Shown one piece after another: positions 1-7,551 of a DNA stretch of 47,906 nucleotides. Under the pieces are notes generated by a model that saw nothing but the letters and a program-made list of their open reading frames with translations, was not told the DNA's origin and searched no databases. How positions within the stretch are numbered: the stretch's first letter is position 1; the number at the start of each line of letters is the position of its first letter. Made by a program: the position numbers and the translations under genes. Origin of the DNA: Bacteroidota bacterium (lineage in GTDB: Bacteria > Bacteroidota > Bacteroidia > Bacteroidales > WCHB1-69); the NCBI GenBank assembly GCA_009786185.1, contig WQTS01000129.1, positions 1 through 47,906 on the forward strand, given 5' to 3'.

Positions 1-27
1 TTTATCGCATTTTTTTGACTAAAAAAG

Positions 28-100
28 TGTTTGAGCTGGGATTCGAACCCAGGACCCCATCCTTAAAAGGGATGTGCTCTACCTGCTGAGCTACTCAAAC
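28..100 (-). tRNA. tRNA-Lys (anticodon TTT)
   Basis: A 73-nt cloverleaf reads on the minus strand. The acceptor stem GTTTGAG pairs with CTCAAAC, followed by discriminator A. The D-arm contains AGCTCAGCAGGTAGAGC, the anticodon loop is CTTTTAA giving anticodon TTT (Lys), and the T-arm has GGTTCGAATCC. CCA is not encoded. It lies at the window edge and nothing else is seen downstream of it. A Bacteroidota-type -7 box lies just upstream at 120-127. Confidence 0.97.
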
Positions 101-119
101 ATCCTTTGTTTTGAGGGCG

Positions 120-127
120 CAAAAATA
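120..127 (-). promoter_or_regulatory. -7 box TATTTTTG of tRNA-Lys
   Basis: Reading the minus strand, TATATTTTTGC ends about 20 nt before the mature tRNA 5' end. It fits the Bacteroidota consensus TAnnTTTG. The surrounding AAAAGTATATTTTTGC is identical to the sequence upstream of the SRP RNA gene at 23687. No clear -33 TTTG is visible. Confidence 0.7.
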
Positions 128-409
128 TACTTTTTTCAATGCTTTAAGCATATCCTTTTTATTTTTTTTCGATAAAATGTATTTTTAATTTGATTATTAC
201 TTATAAAGAGTAAATAGATTGGCTTAAAATAACTGCACTTTTGATTAAAAAAACTATATTTGCTTGAATGTTAAAATTATATTGTGAAAATATGCATATT
301 TTAGAAAAATGTAGAAAATAACCTGAAAAATGCAGGAAAGTACCTTAATAGCGCATTTTTTCACTATGTTATACTTATTTTTCCGCATATTGTGTTTGCT
401 TAAAGTGCG
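128..409. other. AT-rich intergenic stretch
   Basis: This stretch separates the divergent tRNA-Lys and small ORF. It is strongly AT-rich with long A and T runs. The only patterned element I see is TATATTTG at 255-262 on the plus strand, which fits TAnnTTTG. A minus-strand open frame overlapping it has low-complexity Phe/Lys/Asn composition and is not convincing as a gene. Confidence 0.5.
255..262 (+). promoter_or_regulatory. Possible -7 box TATATTTG
   Basis: Matches TAnnTTTG but lies about 150 nt upstream of the small ORF at 410, which would imply a long leader. In sequence this AT-rich, chance matches are expected, so this is only a candidate. Confidence 0.3.
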
Positions 410-595
410 ATGAAAAAAATTGTTTTGCTTCCAAAAACCGATACTGTGATTCTCTGTTTGCCTGAACAATGGATAGGGATTCCTATTATTTGCAAACTAA
501 CTCCGATGTCTGGTCATTTTATAAATAACGATGAACCGGAAATAGAAAAAACAATAATTTTTCACAATAAAAAAAGACGAAAAAAGAAGGAGTGA
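410..595 (+). CDS. Small basic-tailed hypothetical protein (61 aa)
   Basis: A 61-residue frame with a balanced composition unlike neighbouring random frames. The first half is MKKIVLLPKTDTVILCLPEQ followed by WIGIPIICKLTP, i.e. two short beta-like stretches around a Leu-Pro-x-x-Trp-Ile-Gly core. The last twelve residues are almost all Lys/Arg. The LPxxWIG core is reminiscent of small swapped-hairpin (AbrB-like / DUF2080-like) proteins, but that is an impression, not an assignment. It sits alone about 100 bp before a TPR gene on the same strand. No ribosome-binding site is visible, which is normal for this phylum. It could be an antitoxin-like or DNA-binding peptide, or not a gene. Confidence 0.45.
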   Translation: MKKIVLLPKTDTVILCLPEQWIGIPIICKLTPMSGHFINNDEPEIEKTIIFHNKKRRKKKE

Positions 596-691
596 ACCTC
601 TTTTTTAAGTATAGCTATAATTATTATCAAAAAAAATCGTTTTTTTGTGGTTACAATTATTGAATTTATAAACCTTAAAAAATATTCTACT

Positions 692-1894
692 ATGAAAAAA
701 ACGTTTATTTCTGCAATCTTAGTTTTTCTCGCAGGTTATCTATTCGCACAGCCTGCTTGTCTTAAAGATGTTACCTACATTTTAGTGACCCAAGGTGAGG
801 TTCTTAGAGCAAGAAAAATAATGGAAGAAGAATGCTTCCCCGGCAACGAATCAAGTGCAGATGTTTGGTTGGTACGCGGCAATGTGTTAATTCAATTACA
901 CGAACATGAGCTTAATAGAAAAAGTAGAGATTCTAAATATGTAATTCGTTGGCCTGATGCCATTGTTACTGCTAACGAGTCTTTTTATAAAGCATTGGAA
1001 CTTAAACCTGATATAAAAGCTTCTACGGGCTTGATAGATCCAAGAGAAGGACAACTTCTTTCTGCTCAGCCTATTAGTGAGATGGCTGCGCAAGCTATGG
1101 ATAAAAAGGATTATGCGGAAGCCATCAGGTTACTTAACCTGGTGATTCGTAGCTATAAAGTGGATCCTAGAGGATATGCGCTCTATTTGGCTTATGCTTA
1201 TTTGGATTTGGCTAATAGCTATAGGGCTATGGGAGATGAGGCAAATTATAAAAGAATATTATTAGATGCCGCTAAATTGAATGTGGCACTCCCCGATATT
1301 TATTTGAACCTATACGATATTTATAAACAAGAAAAAGATACCGTAAAGAGTGGTGAAATTTTAGCGCAAGCACGTAAAGTGATTCCCGATGACTTGGCAA
1401 TAGATGTAAAAGGTTATGAATTAGATTATCTTGCGATGATAGGCGATACCGAAAAACTTAAAGCAGCAGCACTGAAAATGTTTGAACAATATAAAGATAA
1501 TCCTGCCGTAATTAATATCGTTGCAGGTCACTTGGTAAATAATAAAGAGTATTTGCTTGCAGAAGAGGTGATTAATGCGGGATTAGAAATTGCACCGAAT
1601 GACTTTGACCTGACCCAACAAATGGCATACCGCTATTTTTACGAAGCAGCGGACTGGGATGATATTAAAGAAGCTAAATTGAACGAAAGACCACGCAAAT
1701 TCACTGAAGCTGAGGCAGCTCTGAAAAAAGCTAATGAAATTTTAGAAACAGCGTTAGTTTGGGCAGAAAAAGCATACAACATTAATAAGGAAGATATGCA
1801 AAATAATATCATGTATCTGAGAATACTTGTTCGTTTGCAACAGCCTATTCCTGATGGACTTCAAGAAAAAGTAGATTCGTATCGTAAGCACTAA
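692..1894 (+). CDS. Secreted TPR-repeat protein
   Basis: A 400-residue protein with an N-terminal Sec signal peptide (MKKTFISAILVFLAGYLFAQ, likely cut after the last AQ). An in-frame GTG at 647 would add 15 residues before this signal, so I take the ATG at 692. The rest is helical tetratricopeptide-like repeats, clearest at about residues 115-280 and in the C-terminal third (AEAALKKANEILETALVWAE). No catalytic motif is visible. Related TPR proteins in Bacteroidota serve as periplasmic scaffolds. The NfeD protease starts about 65 bp downstream on the same strand and may be co-transcribed. Substrate and partner are unknown. Confidence 0.85.
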   Translation: MKKTFISAILVFLAGYLFAQPACLKDVTYILVTQGEVLRARKIMEEECFPGNESSADVWLVRGNVLIQLHEHELNRKSRDSKYVIRWPDAIVTANESFYKALELKPDIKASTGLIDPREGQLLSAQPISEMAAQAMDKKDYAEAIRLLNLVIRSYKVDPRGYALYLAYAYLDLANSYRAMGDEANYKRILLDAAKLNVALPDIYLNLYDIYKQEKDTVKSGEILAQARKVIPDDLAIDVKGYELDYLAMIGDTEKLKAAALKMFEQYKDNPAVINIVAGHLVNNKEYLLAEEVINAGLEIAPNDFDLTQQMAYRYFYEAADWDDIKEAKLNERPRKFTEAEAALKKANEILETALVWAEKAYNINKEDMQNNIMYLRILVRLQQPIPDGLQEKVDSYRKH

Positions 1895-1931
1895 AATCTG
1901 ATATGTGATGAATGATAAATGGCTTGCGGTA

Positions 1932-1964
1932 AAAGGTATGCGGTATACGGTATACGGCATGAGG
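1932..1964. repeat. Repeat family B, copy 1 (GGTATGC/GGTATAC units)
   Basis: A run of short near-identical units (GGTATGC, GGTATAC, GGTATAC, GGCATGA) between the TPR gene and the NfeD gene, reading into the NfeD frame as MRYTVYGMR. A related run occurs inside folC at 3794-3830 (reading there as MRYEVCD). The upper boundary is uncertain. Confidence 0.7.
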
Positions 1965-3296
1965 TTGCTTTTTACCTTTCTCCTTTTTTCCCTTCTCCCC
2001 TTTACCTCTCTTGCACAACAAAACGGAACAAAAGTTTATTATTTCACCATTGACGATGTTATTGCTAAACCTGCGCAACGTATCACGGAGTTAGCGGTTA
2101 AAGAAGCTGAAAATCAGAAAGCCGATATTTTACTCTTGCGCTTGAACACATTCGGCGGCGAATTGGAAGCCGCTGAAAATATTCGCACATTATTATTAGA
2201 TGCACCCATGCCTGTATTTGTATTTATTGATAAAAATGCAGCTTCGGCAGGTGCGCTGATTTCCATTGCTTGCGACAGCATTTATATGGCGCACGGAGCT
2301 TCCATCGGCGCTGCCTCCGTGGTAAACCAAACGGGAGAAGTGATGCCGGATAAATACCAATCCTACATGCGCTCTATGATGCGTTCCACCGCAATGGCTA
2401 CCGGAAGGGATCCCGATATTGCTCAAGCCATGGTAGATCCCGATGTAGAGATAAAAGGAATAAGTGAAAAAGGTAAAGTATTGACTTTAACTACTTCAGA
2501 AGCTATTAAACTTGGATTTTGCGAAGGAGAAGCCAACTCAAAAGAAGAAGTGATGAAATTAGCCGGCATTGATGATTACTATTTTGTAGAACAAAATCCG
2601 GGCATTATAGAAAGGATTATACTTTTTTTGTTAAATCCTTTAGTCAGTGGCATATTAATCATGATTATGATTGGAGGGATATATTTTGAACTGCAAACTC
2701 CGGGGGTGGGATTTCCGCTTGTCGCCGCCTTAACAGCCGCAGCGCTCTATTTTGCGCCGCATTATTTGCACGGTTTAGCAGAACATTGGGAAATTTTGCT
2801 CTTTATCTTAGGAATAGGACTCGTTCTTTTAGAAATATTTGTCCTGCCGGGTTTTGGTGTTGCCGGAATATCAGGCATTATATTGATTCTTACAGGTTTG
2901 GTGCTCTCTATGACACCGAATTTCGGATTTGATTTTTCGTTTGTTCCTCCAACAATGCTCATCAAAAAAATTGCCATTGTCATAGGATTTGCTTCTGTCG
3001 GATTTTTTATTTCTATTTGGCTTGGAATGAGATTGATTAATACTAATACACGATTAGGAACCATCGCTTTAAAAACCGAATTAGGAAAAGAAACCGGTTT
3101 TATCTCTCAAGATCTTGCCTTGAACGAATTGGTTGGGAAAACCGGGCGTGCCATTACTTTTTTACGCCCTGCAGGAAAAGTAGAAATCGAAGATGAAATC
3201 TATGATGCCATATCCGAGCTTGGGTGGGTTGATAAAGATGCTGAAATTAAAGTAACTCGGTTTGAAAATTCACAGTTGATGGTTACACTTTGTTGA
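1959..3296 (+). CDS. NfeD-family membrane-bound serine protease (ClpP-like)
   Basis: A protein of about 445 residues: signal peptide (MRLLFTFLLFSLLPFTSLAQ), a ClpP/crotonase-fold protease domain (about 25-215), several transmembrane helices (about 225-360) and a C-terminal NfeD OB-fold domain. The NfeD-family Ser-Lys dyad is represented by Ser96 in NAASAGAL and probably Lys132 in PDKYQ. The long form of this family is thought to cleave membrane-associated stomatin-type substrates; no stomatin gene is adjacent here. Upstream starts at 1905 and 1938 lie in or before repeat family B, so I choose the ATG that begins the signal peptide. Its 3' end overlaps folC by 27 bp in convergent orientation. 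Confidence 0.88.
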   Translation: MRLLFTFLLFSLLPFTSLAQQNGTKVYYFTIDDVIAKPAQRITELAVKEAENQKADILLLRLNTFGGELEAAENIRTLLLDAPMPVFVFIDKNAASAGALISIACDSIYMAHGASIGAASVVNQTGEVMPDKYQSYMRSMMRSTAMATGRDPDIAQAMVDPDVEIKGISEKGKVLTLTTSEAIKLGFCEGEANSKEEVMKLAGIDDYYFVEQNPGIIERIILFLLNPLVSGILIMIMIGGIYFELQTPGVGFPLVAALTAAALYFAPHYLHGLAEHWEILLFILGIGLVLLEIFVLPGFGVAGISGIILILTGLVLSMTPNFGFDFSFVPPTMLIKKIAIVIGFASVGFFISIWLGMRLINTNTRLGTIALKTELGKETGFISQDLALNELVGKTGRAITFLRPAGKVEIEDEIYDAISELGWVDKDAEIKVTRFENSQLMVTLC

Positions 3297-4583
3297 TAAG
3301 AATTCTCCTACTACAAAGAAACTGCCGCCAATGAAAATAATGTCGTTTTCTTGGCTATTGTTAAAGGCTTGCTTATAAGTATTAATGACATCAAAGCCTT
3401 TAACGACATTGAGTTTTGCTAAAGATAATTTTTCAAACAATTCTTCCGCCGGCATGGCACGTTCAATTTGGGCTTGGCAGGCGTAATATCTTGCATTTTT
3501 GGGTAACAGAGGTGTAATTTCGTCAAGGTCTTTATCATTGGCAAAACCTATTACAATGTGTAAATTTTGATGGGGCAAGTTTTGTAATTGTGTCATTACT
3601 GCTGCAATTCCGGCGGAATTGTGCGCTACATCGCAAATGGTGAGTGGTTTTTCGGAAATAATTTGCCACCTGCCCATGAAGTTGGTGTTTTGTTGGAGGT
3701 TTTTAATAGTATTGAGAATGATGTTTTTATATAAACTACCCCGCCCTTCGGGCACCCCTTCAAATTTTGAAGGGGATAGTTTATTGCTTTTTTCATCGCA
3801 TACCTCATACCTCATACCGCACACCGTATTTTCAAAAACGTGTACGCATTTCAAAAATGTCCCCAAATTTTTTCGTTGATACGTGCCGCCAAAATCCAAG
3901 TCATCGGTATATTCTTCGGCTAAAAAAAGTGGAGCATTTTTATCTTTCGCCATTTTTTCAAAAACAGGAAAAGTTTCAGGGTAATATTCGCCGATGACTA
4001 CAGGAGTGTTTTCTTTAATGATGCCGGCTTTTTCGTAAGCAATTTCCGGTAAAGAGTTGCCCAGCATTTTGGTGTGATCTAATGAAATATTGGTAATTAC
4101 CGATAGGATAGGGGAGAGGATATTGGTGGCATCTAACCTTCCGCCCAAACCGGTTTCAATAATGGCAATATCAACTTCTTCGTTGGCAAATGTGTCAAAG
4201 GCTAAAATAGTAGTCATTTCAAAAAAAGAAGGCGATATTTCAGTCATTTTTTCTTGGTATTTTCCGAAAAAATCTACCACTTTTTGTTCTGAAATCTCTT
4301 TTCCATTGATTTTTATGCGCTCACGGAAATCAATTAAGTGTGGTGAGGTGAATAATCCGGTTTTCCAGCCAAGCTCTTGAAAATAAGATGCTAACAAATG
4401 CGCTACAGAGCCTTTCCCGTTTGTTCCGGCAATATGAATGGCTTTGATTTTCTTTTCAGGATTTCCTGCCATTTCGGCAAGTTGCTCAATATTTTCCAAT
4501 CCTTCTTTGTACGCCGCACTTCCAATGCGATGATACATGGGGAAGGATTGGAAAATATGTGCTATAATTTCAGGATAAGTCAT
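3270..4583 (-). CDS. folC: Bifunctional dihydrofolate / folylpolyglutamate synthase with in-frame repeat insertion
   Basis: FolC adds glutamate to dihydropteroate and folates in the cytoplasm (Mur ligase family). The 437-residue frame has the P-loop GTNGKGSVAHLL (residues 53-64), the SPHLIDFRERI motif, ETGLGGRLDATN, the DHTKMLG metal-site region, and the C-terminal-domain entry GRWQ and CDVAHNSAG. About residues 253-286 (CGMRYEVCDEKSNKLSPSKF through RGSLYK) do not look like FolC. They are encoded by dispersed repeats B and A (3733-3830) sitting in frame between the conserved YQRKNLGTFL helix and the GRWQ motif. The start codon overlaps the M16 peptidase stop by one base (TAATG), suggesting coupled translation. 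Confidence 0.93.
   Translation of the reverse strand: MTYPEIIAHIFQSFPMYHRIGSAAYKEGLENIEQLAEMAGNPEKKIKAIHIAGTNGKGSVAHLLASYFQELGWKTGLFTSPHLIDFRERIKINGKEISEQKVVDFFGKYQEKMTEISPSFFEMTTILAFDTFANEEVDIAIIETGLGGRLDATNILSPILSVITNISLDHTKMLGNSLPEIAYEKAGIIKENTPVVIGEYYPETFPVFEKMAKDKNAPLFLAEEYTDDLDFGGTYQRKNLGTFLKCVHVFENTVCGMRYEVCDEKSNKLSPSKFEGVPEGRGSLYKNIILNTIKNLQQNTNFMGRWQIISEKPLTICDVAHNSAGIAAVMTQLQNLPHQNLHIVIGFANDKDLDEITPLLPKNARYYACQAQIERAMPAEELFEKLSLAKLNVVKGFDVINTYKQAFNNSQENDIIFIGGSFFVVGEFLSTKCNHQL
3733..3782. repeat. Repeat family A, double palindrome inside folC
   Basis: On the plus strand AAACTACCCC begins and GGGGATAGTTT ends a 50-bp element. Inside are two palindromes: GCCCTTCGGGC and CCCCTTCAAA followed by its complement TTTGAAGGGG. 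The ends are imperfect inverted repeats of each other. It is translated in the folC frame as LSPSKFEGVPEGRGSL. The nested-palindrome form indicates a dispersed element rather than folC sequence. Confidence 0.85.
3794..3830. repeat. Repeat family B, copy 2, inside folC
   Basis: The minus strand reads as short units GTGTGCG, GTATGAG, GTATGCG, like the run at 1932-1964. It lies 11 bp from family A, so the two form one composite insertion in folC. Confidence 0.7.
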
Positions 4584-7486
4584 TAATATCCAAAAATATC
4601 TTCTAAAGTTAGTTTTTTTACCGGACCAAATTTGTTTTGCAATTCCTCAAAGTTCATATCGCTCTCTTTGGCGGAAATCATATACACTTTCTTTCTGTCT
4701 TTAATGTGATTATGATTAAACTTTACCACATCATCCAATGTTAAAGTTTTGTACGCTTCATACAATATTTTATTAATGTCGTAGTCAATTCCCATTCTTT
4801 GTGCGTTGCGCCACGCATTGAAAATAGCGATTTTCTGAATCCTGTTGGTTTCAATAGATTGTAAAGCAGCTTCATTTGCTAATTTAAACGCAGCTTCCGA
4901 CTGCGGCATGTCATTAAACAATTCGTTAAATGCCTCAAACGCATCAGCTACTTTATCGTTTTGGGTGGCAATAAAGGAGAAATTGTAATTATTTTTACCT
5001 ATCTCATTTGCAGACATATAACGTGATTGCGCCGTGTATGCCAACGAGCGTTTTTCGCGCATTTCTTGAAACACAATAGCATTCATACTACCACCAAAAT
5101 ATTGATTGTACATATTGATGTTTGGTAATTTTTGCACACTAAATGGTGTGCCATCTGAATAGGTAAATAATCTTGCTTGTTTTGCATCATAATGTACAAA
5201 ATAGACTTTATCCTCACTTACTTCAACGCGATTAAAAACTTTAGCTGTTGCCGGTTCAATGAATTTTTTAGGTGTTTTATAGTCTTTCAACAAAAGTTTA
5301 TTGAACTCATCAGCAGAAAGATTTCCATAAAAATAGATTTCAGGTTTTATGTTCAACAGATCTTTTATTAAGTTAATCATTTCATTAGGAGTAAGTTTTT
5401 GTAGTTGTTCTTCAGAAAGGAGATGTTTAGCTAATCCAGGTCCAAATTCGCCATAACTGCGAAGTGCACTTTGAACCGCATTTTGATTACTTTTCGCATC
5501 TCTTCTTGCTTTTAGCGCATTGGAAACTAAGTTTTGCAACGCTTCGGCGTTAGGCTGTGCATCTTTCATTACCGATAATGTAAGTTGTAATGCTTTCGCA
5601 AAATTATCTGTCAAACCACTAATAGTAAGTGTTGTATATTCATCACTGCACGATAAATTCATGTTGCACGCTAATTTGTAAAACTCTTCTTGAATTTTGT
5701 CGGCGCTCATTTTTGAAGTTCCCAAATAAGAAATATAGTCAGCAGCAAAAGGCAGACGCAAATCGTTCAATTCACCTATTTTATAGCGAAATTGCAGGTT
5801 AAATGTAGCATTTTCTACATTTTCAATGTAATAAATGTTGAAATTTTTATTAGGAATAATCGTCATGTCTTTTTTGAAGTCAATAAAAACAGGCTGAATA
5901 GGCTCTACTTTATTCTCTTTAAGTTTTAACATAAAATCAGACTCGGCATCACGATTAATATGGATGGGAGTAATAGCGGGTTTGTTCACTTTTGCTACTT
6001 CCTCAGGCGTTCCTTGTCGCTTATACACAATTACATAATTGTCGTGAAAATGTTTATTGGCAAAATCGACAATATTTTTTTTTGTAATTTTTGAATAATT
6101 AGCGATGGACTGCGAGGCTACAGCCCATGGAACATCGTTCCAAAATGCGCTCATCAACATTCTGCCGCGCGAAGCGTTGCTTTCCAATTGACGCATTTCC
6201 TGCAAACGCATGTTATTGATTACGGCGATTAACAGATCATCGCTGAATTTTCCTTGTTTCAATAAATCAATCTGTTGTAATAATAAATCACGTACTTCTT
6301 CTAAAGTTTGTCCTTCTTTCGGTTTTCCGGTTAAAAATAGTGCGGCATTATCGGTCAACACGTATGCAGCTGCACCGGCACTCATAACCGCTTGTTTTTG
6401 ATTCAGATTCAAGTCAATCAATCCTGATTTTCCATTAAACAATACGCGGGTTAACATATTTAAAATATAAATATCGGGATGATTTGCAGGCAAATCCACA
6501 CGAAACGCCATGTTGATAAATTCGGCATCCAGACCCACTACTTCTTTTATAACAGGTTGAGTAATTGGACTCTCTCCGGTATAAATCAATTCCGGAATAT
6601 TACCACTTCTTAATTTGTTGAAATGTTTGTCAATAATTGCAATGGCATCATCAAACTCAAAATCGCCCGACAGGATAATTGCCATATTATTAGCCACATA
6701 ATATTGATCGTAAAACTCACGAATGTTTTTCATGGACGGATTTTTCAAATGTTCGGCTTCGCCTAATGTTGTTTGATTTCCGTAAGGATGGTTAGGAAAC
6801 AATCCGGCAAGAATCGCCTCAATGGCTTTGCGATTGTCGTTAGTTAGCGACATGTTTTTTTCCTCATAAACCGTTTCTAACTCAGTGTGAAACAAGCGCA
6901 ACACCGGATGATCGAAACGATTTGCCTGAATAATTGCCCAATTTTCCAATTGATTAGACGGAATATTTTCCATATAAAAAGTGTAATCATTTGAAGTTGC
7001 TGCATTTGTACCCTGTGATCCAATAAACTTCATCGCTTTGTCGTATTCGTTGGGAATGGTCAACTTGCTGGCTTCATACGAAACACTATCAATAATTCTA
7101 TACAACGCGGCACGCTCACTTTCGTCTGTTAATACGCGATATTGCTCAAACAATTCTTCAATTTGCGCGATCATTACTTGCTCTTTTTCCCAGTCAATGG
7201 TGCCAAAATCGGCTGAACCTTTAAACATCATGTGTTCGAAGTAGTGTGCCAAACCGGTAGTTTCAGCAGGATCGTTCTTACTTCCCACTTTCACCGGAAT
7301 GTACGCTTGAATGCGCGGAGCTTCTCTATACTGCGTTAAAAAGACGATTAAACCGTTGTCTAACGTGTAAATACGTGCATTCAGCGGATCGTTGGGAACA
7401 GTTTCGTATTTGTACTGTTTTTGTGCTTGGAGCACGGAGAAGGTAGCGAAGAGGGCTACGAGGAGGGAGAGGGTTGCTTTTTTCAT
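4583..7486 (-). CDS. M16 family zinc metallopeptidase (pitrilysin-like), secreted
   Basis: A 967-residue protein with a signal peptide (MKKATLSLLVALFATFSVLQ, then AQ), followed by two tandem M16 halves. The first half carries the inverted zinc motif HYFEH (HxxEH) near residue 85 and the distal glutamate in ELETVYEEKNM about 100 residues later. The second half (about 510-967) lacks the zinc motif, as is usual for these two-domain proteins, which close like a clamshell around unfolded peptides. It probably degrades peptides in the periplasm. A TAATTTCG box lies at 7505-7512 upstream. folC follows with a one-base overlap. Confidence 0.93.
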   Translation of the reverse strand: MKKATLSLLVALFATFSVLQAQKQYKYETVPNDPLNARIYTLDNGLIVFLTQYREAPRIQAYIPVKVGSKNDPAETTGLAHYFEHMMFKGSADFGTIDWEKEQVMIAQIEELFEQYRVLTDESERAALYRIIDSVSYEASKLTIPNEYDKAMKFIGSQGTNAATSNDYTFYMENIPSNQLENWAIIQANRFDHPVLRLFHTELETVYEEKNMSLTNDNRKAIEAILAGLFPNHPYGNQTTLGEAEHLKNPSMKNIREFYDQYYVANNMAIILSGDFEFDDAIAIIDKHFNKLRSGNIPELIYTGESPITQPVIKEVVGLDAEFINMAFRVDLPANHPDIYILNMLTRVLFNGKSGLIDLNLNQKQAVMSAGAAAYVLTDNAALFLTGKPKEGQTLEEVRDLLLQQIDLLKQGKFSDDLLIAVINNMRLQEMRQLESNASRGRMLMSAFWNDVPWAVASQSIANYSKITKKNIVDFANKHFHDNYVIVYKRQGTPEEVAKVNKPAITPIHINRDAESDFMLKLKENKVEPIQPVFIDFKKDMTIIPNKNFNIYYIENVENATFNLQFRYKIGELNDLRLPFAADYISYLGTSKMSADKIQEEFYKLACNMNLSCSDEYTTLTISGLTDNFAKALQLTLSVMKDAQPNAEALQNLVSNALKARRDAKSNQNAVQSALRSYGEFGPGLAKHLLSEEQLQKLTPNEMINLIKDLLNIKPEIYFYGNLSADEFNKLLLKDYKTPKKFIEPATAKVFNRVEVSEDKVYFVHYDAKQARLFTYSDGTPFSVQKLPNINMYNQYFGGSMNAIVFQEMREKRSLAYTAQSRYMSANEIGKNNYNFSFIATQNDKVADAFEAFNELFNDMPQSEAAFKLANEAALQSIETNRIQKIAIFNAWRNAQRMGIDYDINKILYEAYKTLTLDDVVKFNHNHIKDRKKVYMISAKESDMNFEELQNKFGPVKKLTLEDIFGY

Positions 7487-7504
7487 ATTTTATTGAATTT
7501 TGTG

Positions 7505-7512
7505 CGAAATTA
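7505..7512 (-). promoter_or_regulatory. Possible -7 box variant TAATTTCG
   Basis: Upstream of the M16 peptidase; differs from TAnnTTTG by T to C at the seventh position. The same variant occurs before three other genes here (15165, 24457, 45283). Confidence 0.35.
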
Positions 7513-7551
7513 GTGTTTTTTGTGATTTTTATTCTTAACAAAAATACAGTA

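Noticed and set aside
254..469. Minus-strand open frame of 71 codons
   Set aside because: Low-complexity Phe/Lys/Asn/Ile composition, no recognisable motif, and overlaps the more protein-like plus-strand ORF at 410.
647..691. GTG start for the secreted TPR protein
   Set aside because: Adds 15 residues ahead of a good signal peptide that begins with the ATG at 692.
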